Of a DNA stretch of 49,001 nucleotides, positions 22,909 through 32,167 are shown one piece after another (the stretch's first letter is position 1; the number at the start of each line of letters is the position of its first letter). The notes under the pieces were generated by a model. The model made no database searches. It had not been told where the DNA came from and worked only from the letters and a program-made list of their open reading frames with translations. The DNA is from CAZFQG01 sp964520785 (GTDB lineage Bacteria > Planctomycetota > Planctomycetia > Pirellulales > Thermoguttaceae). Where the stretch lies: the NCBI GenBank assembly GCA_964520785.1, contig CAZFQG010000017.1, positions 1 through 49,001 of the forward strand. Reading direction: 5' to 3'. The position numbers and the translations under genes are program-made.

Positions 22909-24348
22909 CTACCGTGGTTCGCTCAAATAGACGTGTACTCCAAACCGCGCGATTCCATCTGAAAACGCGCCGTTTTTGACCGTGACGGTCTCTTCCACGG
23001 ACAGCCGGCGAAGGTTCCGACCTTCCAGCTCGCCCGGCAGCCCCCGGACCGTAAATGGTACCGGCGTATTGCGTTCGTTCACCGCCAGCAGGAGCCAGTC
23101 GTCTCCGTCGCGCCGCAGCAGGAGCTTCGGACCGTCCTCGGGGTCGATCGAACCGAACGTCTCGCCGGCGACGCACTCCGGCGGGCGCGCGGCATCCTCG
23201 CCCACGAGGAGCCGCTCCAGACCGCGGAGTTCCCGGCCGATCCGCATGAGATCGTTCCAGAGCGGGCTGTCCTTCTCGATGGAATGGGTTCCCCAGTACA
23301 GAATCGCGTCCGCGCCGTTGACCAGTGCGTCGTAGGCCATGAAGCGGGTTTCCTCCCATGTGGGACGACGGCCGGCGGCCGCCTTCGCCTCGGGGTAGTC
23401 GTGGATGTCGGGCCAGCCGAAGCCTTGAAGGACCATCCAGCATGACTTACCGGGGGCCCCGACCTGCATCCGGCGCGTGTAGGCGCCGACGGAGGAAATC
23501 GTCTGGTCCGTCAAGTCGCTGTGCCCCGCGAAGGCGAACGGAGCGGGATAGATGTCGCACCCGACCGCGTCGACGTATTCGTTGAATCGCCCGAGGCTGG
23601 GAATCGAATTCCTGGGGGCGTGGTTCTGCCAAATCAAGCGTTGGGGATCTCGCGAACGGACCAACTCGCACCCGCGCCGCATTCTTTCGGCCAGCGCGAT
23701 CGAGTCCGCCTCGCAGGTCGCGAACCGCCGACCCGAGCCCGGGTTCTCGGAACCGAGCGCCTCCCACACCGAATCGTATAAGGCCGCGCTTTGTTCGTAC
23801 AGGGCGCGCCCCTTGAGGTGGTTCGCTTTATCGACCGCCGCGCGCCAAGCCGCCTTCTGTTCTTCGGTCGCCTCGGCGGCCGCGACGCGCTCAAGCAGCG
23901 CTTGGGCTTCGCCACCGTGAACCCAACCCTCGCGTCGATGCCACACGTTCCAAAGGCATTCATCCGGAAGCTCCCAGACCAGCAGGGCCGGGTGGTCCTT
24001 CGCGGCGTCGATCTTCGCCGCCAGACGGTCGGCGGCCGCCTGGTCCCCCTCCTCGATTTCCACCGAGACGCAAATCCAACCGTAGACGTCGAGTTCGCCC
24101 AGTCGGTCGAGCTGTTCGGGACCGGACACGCGGATCAAATTGTAGCCCGACTCGGCCAGTTCCTCCAGCTTCACCGGTTCGCTCGGGTATTCGTAGAACC
24201 CCAAAATCAGACGCGGCCGACCGTCGACCAGCACGGTCCCCCTCGCGTCGATATCGGTCTTTTCCACTCCGTGCGTCAAACTCGGGGGAAAGAGGAGACA
24301 AATGCAGGCCAATAGGGAAATGCTTCCCAAGAGCAGATTGCGTCGCAT
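22909..24348 (-). CDS. Exported glycoside-hydrolase-like TIM-barrel protein, family uncertain
   Basis: 479 residues from ATG at 24348 (GGAG 7 nt upstream). A signal peptide (RRNLLLGSISLLACICLLFP) precedes a barrel. GYNLIRVSGPEQLDRLGELD, then ALLVWELPDECLW, IWQNHAPRNSIPSL and VDAVGCDIYPAP resemble GH2/GH42-clan barrels. WELPDE and the late ALVNGADAILYWGTHSIEKD are candidate active-site strands. A C-terminal beta domain (residues ~400-479) looks like a small all-beta cap (WLLLAVNERNTPVPFTVRGL). The Glu in WELPDE is a candidate acid/base, by inference only. It is probably periplasmic or secreted and acts on carbohydrate. It is divergent from the giant PEP-CTERM gene with ~270 bp between them. 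Confidence 0.7.
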   Translation of the reverse strand: MRRNLLLGSISLLACICLLFPPSLTHGVEKTDIDARGTVLVDGRPRLILGFYEYPSEPVKLEELAESGYNLIRVSGPEQLDRLGELDVYGWICVSVEIEEGDQAAADRLAAKIDAAKDHPALLVWELPDECLWNVWHRREGWVHGGEAQALLERVAAAEATEEQKAAWRAAVDKANHLKGRALYEQSAALYDSVWEALGSENPGSGRRFATCEADSIALAERMRRGCELVRSRDPQRLIWQNHAPRNSIPSLGRFNEYVDAVGCDIYPAPFAFAGHSDLTDQTISSVGAYTRRMQVGAPGKSCWMVLQGFGWPDIHDYPEAKAAAGRRPTWEETRFMAYDALVNGADAILYWGTHSIEKDSPLWNDLMRIGRELRGLERLLVGEDAARPPECVAGETFGSIDPEDGPKLLLRRDGDDWLLLAVNERNTPVPFTVRGLPGELEGRNLRRLSVEETVTVKNGAFSDGIARFGVHVYLSEPR

Positions 24349-24618
24349 GGTGAGACTCCAAGTGCGTGAACCGAGGACAGGGTACATCCTGATACGTCCG
24401 ATTCTACACGGGGCGGCCCGCCGCCGCAATCCGCGGCGGCGGTTCAACGCTTGACTTGGCCGGTTTCGCTCAGTCTAATAGAAAATGCAACGGGACGGGC
24501 TTTTTTGGAGGAGTCCGCGGAATCGCCGGCGCGACTTTCAGCTTGGAAACGAGACCACCGGATCATCACAAGGCCGGGTTTTCCTTCCAGCGCCGCAAAC
24601 ATCGAGGAGAACTCAACA

Positions 24619-27600
24619 ATGAGAAACATCCATTCTCGCGCCATGCGTGTCACCTTGCTCGCCGTATTGGCGGCGTTTCCGTTCCCGCCCGTCGGGATTC
24701 AGGCTGTTCGGGCCGAGCTGGTACTACACCTGAACCCCTATGAGGGAGTGGCATGGGACGCGGTCGAACAGCACAAGGCGAATCTCCACACTCACACCAC
24801 CCAGAGTGACGGGTCTATGTCGCCGGCAACGGTGATCGACGAGTACCACGGTCGAGGGTACTCGGTTTTGGCGTTGACGGACCACAATCTCGCCACGTAC
24901 CCCTGGCAGAATTACGGTCGCGACCCGGGGCAGTTGGGCATGGTCGCCATCGCCGGCAACGAGCTGTCACGGCATCACCACACGCTGAGCCTGTTCAGCG
25001 ATCTGACGACCCCCACGAGTGATTGGGAAACGGCGATCCATCAAGTGGGCGAGGCGGGCGGTCTGGCCGTGATTTGTCATCCTGCCATGCACTGGCGGAG
25101 TTGGTCGATTGCCTCGGGCGGTTCCGAGGAGGAGGGGAGCGTCCCGGACGCCGTCGTCGAACGCTACGCCCAACTGTACCGAACGTATCCACACCTGGTC
25201 GGCACCGAGGTCTCCAACGGAACGCGACCGCTGAACGAATACCCCCTGGACCGCGAACTCTGGGACGATCTGCTGATGAAGCTCATGCCGGAGCGCCCGG
25301 TGTGGGGGTTCGCCGTGGACGACATGCATGGCATGACGCATCTGGGCCGCGATTGGATCTCGGTGGTCACCGGGGAACTGAGCGAGCAGGCGGTCCGCGA
25401 CGCGATTACCGGCGGCACCTTCTTCGCCTCCACGATCCGCCTGCATCCTTCGGGCAATCAATCGGTCGGCGCGACGCCGATCGTCCATCGCGTCGATCAC
25501 GACGCGGCGCACGGCGTCATCACGTTAAGCGCCACCCACGCCGGGGCCCCGTTACCCGACGACGCGTACCAATGGATCGCCGACGGCGAGGTCGTGCATG
25601 TCGGGCCGAGCCTCGATTATCAGAACACGCCGGGTATCAACAATTACGTCCGCGCCGAGATCACCGGCGCCGGGGGGACGACTTTCACCAATCCCTTCGG
25701 GTTCACGTCGCCGGGTGAAAGCGTGATCAACGGCTTGGTCGGTTACTGGAATTTCCACGACGATGTCACCGGCAACCAGGTAGGCGGCGCCGACGCCTTG
25801 GTATTGACCGGCGCGCCGGTTTCCGGCGTGATGGAGGGTGGATCGGGCTTCGTCGGCGGCGCATTGGTCCTCGATGGCAGCAGCGGCATCCAAGTGCCGA
25901 TAGGAACCGCGGATTTGGGAAGCTCCTTCGCCGTCGGCGCCTGGTACTGGCAGGCTCCGAATCCGGCCGACCGGAGTTCCGTCTTCGAAGCAAGCGACAA
26001 TTACGACGTCAGCTTCGGCACGAGCGCCCCGGGCAACACCTTCGTCAGCTACGTGGGAGAGGTCGCCGCCGGTACCGTCGAGACCGGTTACGAGCAATGG
26101 CATCACGTACTCCACTCTTTCGACACCGCCTGGAACGAGACGCACCAGCGCTTCGACACCACCCTGAGCGTTTATGTCGACGGCGTGCTCCGGGGAACTC
26201 CCACCACCGTTCCAACCGACGACGTCGACTTCACGGCGATCAACGTCGGTACCTACCGCGGCGCCGACGGCCGCTTCTTCGACGGCATGATCGATGACGT
26301 GACGCTCTGGAACCGCGCGCTGCACGCGTCGGAAGTAATGGTCATTCACGAAATGGGACGAGCGGGGGACGCCCTGCTCCCGGTTCTCCGCGTCAAGGCG
26401 GATAACCTCGAGAACCTAAACGCGGGCGCGTCATGGGAAGGGGGACATGCTCCGGCCGATTCGGATTACATCGTTTTCGACGCCGGCTTTTCGCGGACGG
26501 AACCGCTGAACACCGGAGGTCCTCTGGCCGTCAAGGGAATTCGAGTAATGGATGGAACCTCGCCGGTTTACGTCGGCGATACGAGCCCGAACCACCACCT
26601 GGCGGTCGGGAATAAGGGAATCGACATGGCCGCGGCCGAGCGCGATCTCACCGTCGAGAACCTCCGCTTGAGCACCGATCAGGTTTGGAACGTCCGCGGC
26701 GGACGGACCCTCGCGGTGAGCGGCTTGTCGGGAGACGGCTCCGTCACCAAACGGGGTGATGGTACGGTTGTCCTTTCCGGAGCCGCTGACGACTTCACCG
26801 GCGATACGCTCGTCTCCGGGGGTACCCTGCTCGTCGCGGCAAACGGCGCACTCGGCGAAGGCGCCCTCACGCTCGCGGGCGCCGCGCTGCACGTACAACA
26901 AGGCGCGACGCTTTCCAACGACATCGTTCTCGACGCCGAGGCCGAACGGAACTTCATCCGCGCCACGATCGGGATGGCCGTCGACTACCTCATCGTCGGC
27001 GGAGGGGGTGGCGGCGGGGGCCGCGATTCCAGCGGCGGAGGGGGAGGCGGCGGCGTCGTGTCCAACCTCATCACGCCGGGCTCGCCGGCCGCGCTCTGGC
27101 TCGTCGCGGGGAGGAACGAGGTCGTCGTCGGCGCGGGGGGCGCCGGTGGGGTGAACACGACCCTTGGCGGCAACGGTCAGGCTTCCTCCCTCGGCTCCAT
27201 CACGGCGCTGGGCGGCGGGGCCGGCGGACCGTACGCGAGCCCCGCGGCGGACGGAGCGTCCGGCGGCGGCGCCGGACGGCAGAGTTCGCCCGGCAAAGGA
27301 ACGCAAGGCCAAGGATTCGACGGCGGCATGGGAACCGGCGGAGGCAATTCCGCGGTTGACGCCGGCGGTGGCGGCGGCGGAGCGGGAGGCAAGGGCGGCG
27401 ACGGCGTCAGCGCGTCCAAGGGGGGAGACGGCGGAAACGGCCGCGCGGTCGATATCACCGGAAGCGCCGTCTATTATGGCGGAGGAGGCGGTGGGGCTCC
27501 CCATAGACTGGCCACGGCCCTGCTCGGCGGCGGCGGCGGTCTGGGCGGCGGTGGGGACGCGGCGAGCGGGTCCTCCGTTCCGCCCGGCCACGGCGCGGAA

Positions 27601-30429
27601 AACACCGGAGGGGGCGGGGGAGCGTCTCGTTCCGCGCCCGGCTACCAGGGCGCGACGCCCGACCTTTACACCGGCGGAGACGGAGGCTCCGGAATCGTTA
27701 TCGTTCGCTATCCCGGGGAACCGGCGGCGACCGGCGGCACCATCACCACCGGTACCGGCACGGCGGCCGGATACACGATCCACGCGTTCACCGAGGTAGG
27801 GAAGCATGCGCTCGAATTCGACCCGTTCGATGTCACGATCTCCGGAAAGATGAGCGGAACGGGAGGTTTTACCTGGGATACGCTCGGAGTGCTCACGCTG
27901 TCCGCGGCGAACACCCACACCGGCCATACCCGCGTTGTCTCCGGCACGCTGGCACTGGCGAACGCCCAGGCCTTGCGAAACAGCACGCTCAAGCTGGAGG
28001 GGGGTACCGTCGACTTCGCGGCGCCGGACACCACTTCCTACGGTTTCGGCGGGCTGGCCGGTACCGGCACGGTCGACGCCGGCGAGAATACGTTGATCAT
28101 CGGCGAAAACGGCGAGAATACCGTTTACTCGGGCGAGCTGAACGCGGCCGCGCTGACCAAGGTCGGCGGTGGTACGCTGACGCTTTCCGGCTCGAATATG
28201 CTCGGCGGCACGACCGTTTCCGGTGGGGCGCTCGTCGCGGCCTCCGAGAACGCACTGGGCGACGGCCCGATCACGCTGGCCGGCGGTACGCTGTATGCCG
28301 GCTCGGGTCTGACCAATGAGATCATTCTCGAAGGGCACGCCACGGACAACTTCCTTCGTGGCGCCGTGACCATGGACTATCTCGTGGTCGGCGGCGGTGG
28401 TGGTGGAGGCGGGCGCGACGTCAGCGGCGGCGGCGGCGGTGGGGGCGTGCTGACGAATCTTGCCGATGCCGGGATTTCCCCTTTGGTCGCCATCGGTGGG
28501 AACGTCTTCGACGTGACCGTCGGCGCCGGGGGTGCGGGAGGGGGCGCCTCTTTGTCCGGAGGCTCGTACGGGACGGGCGCGACCGGTCAGGCGTCCTCCT
28601 TTGCCGACCTGACCGCGCCGGGGGGCGGTGGCGGAGGAGCCTACAACGCCCATGGACGCGACGGAGCCTCCGGCGGCGGAGGAGGCCGGCAGGGGCCCCT
28701 GGGCGGATCCGGAATGCCGGGGCTTGGATTCGACGGTGGATCCGGGACCGGCGGCGGTGACCCGGCGGTCGATACCGGGGGAGGGGGCGGCGGAGCCGGC
28801 GGTCCAGGGGAGGACGGTGTCGCCAACGCCAAAGGGGGAGACGGCGGAATCGGTTTCGCCGTCGATATTGCCGGAGAATCGGTCTATTACGGGGGCGGAG
28901 GCGGAGGCACGCCGCACCGCAACGCGCCGGCCGCCATGCTCGGCGGCGCCGGCGGGCTGGGAGGAGGAGGAGACGGCCAGCACGTGGCGCACCAGCCCGC
29001 GAACCCCGGTCAGACCAACACCGGCGGAGGCGGCGGAGCCTCGCGTTCCGATAACGAGGCGATTGGAATCGGCGGCGCCGGTGGGTCCGGAATCGTCGTC
29101 GTGCGATACCCCGGCGCTCCGGTAGCCGTCGGCGGTACCATCACCCAGGGTACCGGCTCGGCGGAAGGCTACACGATCCACACGTTCACCGACGTCGGAA
29201 CGCACGCCTTCGAAATCCTCGACGCGACGGTTTCCGCCACGTTAACCGGCAGTGGAGGTTTCACGTGGGACACCCGCGGAACGCTCACCCTCACCGGGGC
29301 CAACACCCATACGGGAGCGACCTGGGTTACCGATGGCACGCTGGCGCTGGGCAACCCGGAGGCCGTGCGGCACGGCACGCTTATGCTTGTCGGAGGCGCG
29401 GCGACCGTGACGTCGCCGGGCGGTATCGAGTATACTCTCGGCGGGCTCGCCGGGATGGGCCCGTTCGATGCCAAGGCGAATTCGCTCATCGTGGGGGGAA
29501 ACGGCCAGACCACGCTTTTCTCGGGCGAGTTGACGGCGGCCGGACTGACCAAGGCCGGTTTGGGTACGCTGCGCCTGTCGGGCTCGAACACGCTGGAATC
29601 GCTGACGATTTCCGAGGGGGTACTGACACTCGTCGGCGCCGGCTCGATCGGCGGCGACACCGCGATTGACGTCCGTTCGGACGCGACCCTCGACCTCGGT
29701 GGAGCGTCCGAGACGTACGAACTCCAAAGCGGGCAGACGCTTACGGGGTCCGGTCGGATTCTCGGGGACTTGATCATGGGCGCCGGCTCGCGGCTTGAGC
29801 CGGGGGGTGGACCCGGAATTCTGAGCTACGAGGGTGATCTGGTGTTCGACGGGGCGGAGCTACTCGTGAGTGTTTTCGGGGACGGCGGCGCCGGGGACGG
29901 TCACGATATGCTGCGGTTCGTCTCCGGCGATCTCGCGCTCAGGGGTACTCCGCGGATCACGGTCGAACTGGATGGATTCACCCCGGAACCGGGTGGTTCG
30001 TATACGATCATCAGCGGTTTCGCGAACGAGGTTGCGGATGGATTCGATCCGACGGTATTCGTTCGCGGCGCCGGGGAAGGGTTTGGAGACGGCTTCTTCC
30101 GCGTCGATTATACCGAGGGGACCGTCGCGCTGACGTTCGTTTCCGGTTCCCCCGGCCTCGAAGGCGACCTCGACGCCGACGGGTTCGTCGGCAGCGCCGA
30201 TCTGGACATCGTCCGCGCCCATTGGGGGCAGACCGTCGAGGCCGGCTGCCTTTCGTGCGGCGATCCCTCCGGCGACGGCCTTGTCGGCAGCGCCGATCTG
30301 GACATCATCCGCGCCAACTGGGGTGCCGGCGCACAAGCCGCCGTACCCGAGCCGACTTTCGGCGTTTTGACGGCGTTGGGAATGCTCTTGATCGGACTGC
30401 GCCGGCGGAAGTCCCGGCCGCGATTCTGA
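24619..30429 (+). CDS. Giant exported PHP-phosphoesterase / LamG / glycine-rich / beta-strand-repeat / dockerin-like PEP-CTERM protein
   Basis: 1936 residues from ATG at 24619, with GAGGAGA 8 nt upstream; the upstream open frame is non-coding. A signal peptide (VTLLAVLAAFPFPPVG) is followed by a PHP domain (~50-350) with the metal-binding set His57-x-His59, Asp88-His89, Glu115, His119-121, His154 and Asp235-x-His237. A LamG-like fold follows at ~368-575. Autotransporter-type beta-strand repeats (SGLSGDGSVTKRGDGTVVLS and later copies) span ~670-1840. They are broken by two Gly-rich domains (~790-1050 and ~1253-1525) that each start DYLxVGGGGGGGGRD. Two dockerin-like loops (DLDADGFVGSADLDIVRAHW; DPSGDGLVGSADLDIIRANW) sit at ~1848-1905. 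The PEP-CTERM is VPEPTF, a helix, then RRRKSRPRF. Expected fate: export, exosortase cleavage and surface anchoring. The substrate is unknown. Confidence 0.88.
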   Translation: MRNIHSRAMRVTLLAVLAAFPFPPVGIQAVRAELVLHLNPYEGVAWDAVEQHKANLHTHTTQSDGSMSPATVIDEYHGRGYSVLALTDHNLATYPWQNYGRDPGQLGMVAIAGNELSRHHHTLSLFSDLTTPTSDWETAIHQVGEAGGLAVICHPAMHWRSWSIASGGSEEEGSVPDAVVERYAQLYRTYPHLVGTEVSNGTRPLNEYPLDRELWDDLLMKLMPERPVWGFAVDDMHGMTHLGRDWISVVTGELSEQAVRDAITGGTFFASTIRLHPSGNQSVGATPIVHRVDHDAAHGVITLSATHAGAPLPDDAYQWIADGEVVHVGPSLDYQNTPGINNYVRAEITGAGGTTFTNPFGFTSPGESVINGLVGYWNFHDDVTGNQVGGADALVLTGAPVSGVMEGGSGFVGGALVLDGSSGIQVPIGTADLGSSFAVGAWYWQAPNPADRSSVFEASDNYDVSFGTSAPGNTFVSYVGEVAAGTVETGYEQWHHVLHSFDTAWNETHQRFDTTLSVYVDGVLRGTPTTVPTDDVDFTAINVGTYRGADGRFFDGMIDDVTLWNRALHASEVMVIHEMGRAGDALLPVLRVKADNLENLNAGASWEGGHAPADSDYIVFDAGFSRTEPLNTGGPLAVKGIRVMDGTSPVYVGDTSPNHHLAVGNKGIDMAAAERDLTVENLRLSTDQVWNVRGGRTLAVSGLSGDGSVTKRGDGTVVLSGAADDFTGDTLVSGGTLLVAANGALGEGALTLAGAALHVQQGATLSNDIVLDAEAERNFIRATIGMAVDYLIVGGGGGGGGRDSSGGGGGGGVVSNLITPGSPAALWLVAGRNEVVVGAGGAGGVNTTLGGNGQASSLGSITALGGGAGGPYASPAADGASGGGAGRQSSPGKGTQGQGFDGGMGTGGGNSAVDAGGGGGGAGGKGGDGVSASKGGDGGNGRAVDITGSAVYYGGGGGGAPHRLATALLGGGGGLGGGGDAASGSSVPPGHGAENTGGGGGASRSAPGYQGATPDLYTGGDGGSGIVIVRYPGEPAATGGTITTGTGTAAGYTIHAFTEVGKHALEFDPFDVTISGKMSGTGGFTWDTLGVLTLSAANTHTGHTRVVSGTLALANAQALRNSTLKLEGGTVDFAAPDTTSYGFGGLAGTGTVDAGENTLIIGENGENTVYSGELNAAALTKVGGGTLTLSGSNMLGGTTVSGGALVAASENALGDGPITLAGGTLYAGSGLTNEIILEGHATDNFLRGAVTMDYLVVGGGGGGGGRDVSGGGGGGGVLTNLADAGISPLVAIGGNVFDVTVGAGGAGGGASLSGGSYGTGATGQASSFADLTAPGGGGGGAYNAHGRDGASGGGGGRQGPLGGSGMPGLGFDGGSGTGGGDPAVDTGGGGGGAGGPGEDGVANAKGGDGGIGFAVDIAGESVYYGGGGGGTPHRNAPAAMLGGAGGLGGGGDGQHVAHQPANPGQTNTGGGGGASRSDNEAIGIGGAGGSGIVVVRYPGAPVAVGGTITQGTGSAEGYTIHTFTDVGTHAFEILDATVSATLTGSGGFTWDTRGTLTLTGANTHTGATWVTDGTLALGNPEAVRHGTLMLVGGAATVTSPGGIEYTLGGLAGMGPFDAKANSLIVGGNGQTTLFSGELTAAGLTKAGLGTLRLSGSNTLESLTISEGVLTLVGAGSIGGDTAIDVRSDATLDLGGASETYELQSGQTLTGSGRILGDLIMGAGSRLEPGGGPGILSYEGDLVFDGAELLVSVFGDGGAGDGHDMLRFVSGDLALRGTPRITVELDGFTPEPGGSYTIISGFANEVADGFDPTVFVRGAGEGFGDGFFRVDYTEGTVALTFVSGSPGLEGDLDADGFVGSADLDIVRAHWGQTVEAGCLSCGDPSGDGLVGSADLDIIRANWGAGAQAAVPEPTFGVLTALGMLLIGLRRRKSRPRF
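26820..29600 (+). repeat. ~1.39-kb tandem intragenic duplication in the giant gene
   Basis: Unit 1 (about 26820-28210) and unit 2 (about 28211-29600) encode the same order. Each has an NALGxGxxTLAG beta strand, a Gly-rich domain opening DYLIVGGG/DYLVVGGG, a YYGGGGGGxPHR segment, a GGGGGASRS segment, an IVxVRYPG strand, then GFTWDTxGxLTL and the ANTHTG strand. The two DYL starts are 1392 bp apart (26983 and 28375). Divergence is considerable, so the duplication is not recent. Confidence 0.8.
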
Positions 30430-30676
30430 AAAACCCGCTCAACACGTCACATGGCGACGGCGAAGGCCCGGCGCTTCCGCCAGCGCGGGTACCTCGAGCG
30501 GATCAGCGGGCGGGTTGCGAATTCGGCTCGTGTGCCGTAGACTTCCGTTATCGGTCGGTGCGGAGCCCGCCGTTTCAGGATGTGATCCGGTGAGGAGCTC
30601 CGGTCTATTGAGAAGAGGCGCTTCGTGAAGAGATCTCACGGTTCGCCGGCCCGGTACTCCATAGGAGGGAGTCTTG
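30430..30676. other. Intergenic region between the giant gene and the second histidine kinase
   Basis: About 245 bp. No strong terminator is seen after the giant gene. A clear AGGAGGGAG ribosome site lies at 30663-30671 just before the kinase start. No consensus sigma70 or sigma54 promoter was recognised. Confidence 0.35.
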
Positions 30677-32167
30677 ATGCGGTTGACGTTGGAAAGAAAG
30701 CTGTCACTGGCGGTCTTGGGGGTGGTCGCGCTTTCGTTATTCGACAGTCTGGCGGCCGTCCTATCGTCCCGGCACTTGGGGAAGCTGCTGGAGCGCGTGG
30801 TTGACGAGAACCTGCCGAGTGTTCGAGCGGCCAGGGAATTGGAGATTTCCGTCCTGGAGCAACGAGGGTACGTCTCGTCCTATCTGCTTGACGGTGGCAA
30901 TCCCGAGTGGCTGGACCGGCTGCGGGGTCGGGAAAAAGGGTTTCGAACGTGGTTCGAAAGGGCCTACGAGAGCACGAAGGATTCTCGTGAGCGTGAAATC
31001 CTGGATAATCTGGAGAAGGTCCACGCTCAGTATATCGCGGCGCGTCGCGAGGTCGTCGCGCTCTTCGACCGCGGAGAGGTTGAAGAGGCCGCGAAGCTGC
31101 TGGTAACCGAGGTCGCATCCTACCATCAATCCGCCCACGATTTGTGCGAGGACTTCATCGCGGTCAACGAGAGGTACGTGGAGAAGGCGTTCAGCGGCGC
31201 ACGTCGTCAGATCACGCTGGTGTGGATGGGCGTCGGATTTACCGCGGTCGTGACCGTCGCCATGGGAGGCGTGTTGCTTGTCTTGTACTTCCACGGCGTC
31301 GTTTTTCCGATCCGGGCGATGCTCGCCGAGGCGCGCGGGTTCGCGGAGGCCCCTTCTTCGGGCCGAGATATTCCGATGGACGAACTCCGCGCCGTGGGGC
31401 TCTACCTTCGAAACATGATGTCCGACGTGAGGGATACGCGGACCGCGCTGGAACGCAGCCGGAACCAGCTCAGGAGCTCGGAGAAACTGGCGTCCGTGGG
31501 CAAGCTCGCCGCGAGCGTGGCGCACGAGATACGGAATCCGTTGACGGCAATCAAGATGTGGCTTTTCTCTCTCCAGAAGGAGGTGGGTGGCGAGGAACCG
31601 CTGGACCGGAAGTTCGCAATCGTATCGGAAGAAATCCGGCGACTGGAGGATATCGTCCGCAATTTCCTGGAGTTCTCCCGGCCCCCGAAACTGAAACTCG
31701 CCGTCGAGTCGATCTCCCCCCTACTGGATGATACGTTGGAATTGGTCGAGCCGAAAATGGCCCATCGCGAAGTCACGCTTTCGAGAGAGGATGCGCCGGC
31801 ACTTCCGCATGTTCTGGTGGATCGCGCTCAACTCAGACAGGTGTTTCAGAACCTTCTGAACAACGCCGCTGAAGCGGCGCGCGAAGGGGACGACGTCCGC
31901 GTGACGACTACGGTGGAATCCGCGCAGGACGGACGGCCAATGGTCGTGGTCCGCGTTCGCGACACGGGACCGGGAATTCCGCCGGAGGCCCTCGACCGGG
32001 TTTTCGAACCGTTTTTCACTTCCAAACCGGGAGGAACGGGGCTCGGGCTGGCGATCGCGGCCAGCATCATGGCAAGCCATGGAGGCCGCCTTGTCCTCGA
32101 ATCCTCGAGCGAACGGGGGACCACGTTCGCGGTCTTCATTCCCGCGGCCGCGGTGGAAGAGCAATGA
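30677..32167 (+). CDS. Membrane sensor histidine kinase (NtrB/AtoS-type)
   Basis: 496 residues; ATG at 30677 with AGGAGG upstream (TTG at 30674 also in frame). An N-terminal helix (LSLAVLGVVALSLFDSLAAV) leads to a four-helix-bundle periplasmic sensor of ~150 residues, with a second helix near 178-200 (VGFTAVVTVAMGGVLLVLYF). A HisKA domain follows, with His283 in SVAHEIRNPLTAIKMW, then an HATPase with N box LLNNAAEAAREG, RDTGPGIPP, FEPFFTSKPGGTGLGLAI. The stop overlaps the regulator start as ATGA. Such kinases phosphorylate sigma54 activators. The bundle-type sensor has no recognisable ligand pocket. Confidence 0.92.
   Translation: MRLTLERKLSLAVLGVVALSLFDSLAAVLSSRHLGKLLERVVDENLPSVRAARELEISVLEQRGYVSSYLLDGGNPEWLDRLRGREKGFRTWFERAYESTKDSREREILDNLEKVHAQYIAARREVVALFDRGEVEEAAKLLVTEVASYHQSAHDLCEDFIAVNERYVEKAFSGARRQITLVWMGVGFTAVVTVAMGGVLLVLYFHGVVFPIRAMLAEARGFAEAPSSGRDIPMDELRAVGLYLRNMMSDVRDTRTALERSRNQLRSSEKLASVGKLAASVAHEIRNPLTAIKMWLFSLQKEVGGEEPLDRKFAIVSEEIRRLEDIVRNFLEFSRPPKLKLAVESISPLLDDTLELVEPKMAHREVTLSREDAPALPHVLVDRAQLRQVFQNLLNNAAEAAREGDDVRVTTTVESAQDGRPMVVVRVRDTGPGIPPEALDRVFEPFFTSKPGGTGLGLAIAASIMASHGGRLVLESSSERGTTFAVFIPAAAVEEQ

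Noticed and set aside
26431..29205. A 924-codon open frame on the minus strand opposite the giant gene
   Set aside because: It is antisense to Gly-rich codons (GGC/GGA read as Ala/Pro/Ser/Arg), has no ribosome site and matches no fold; the sense frame has clear domains.
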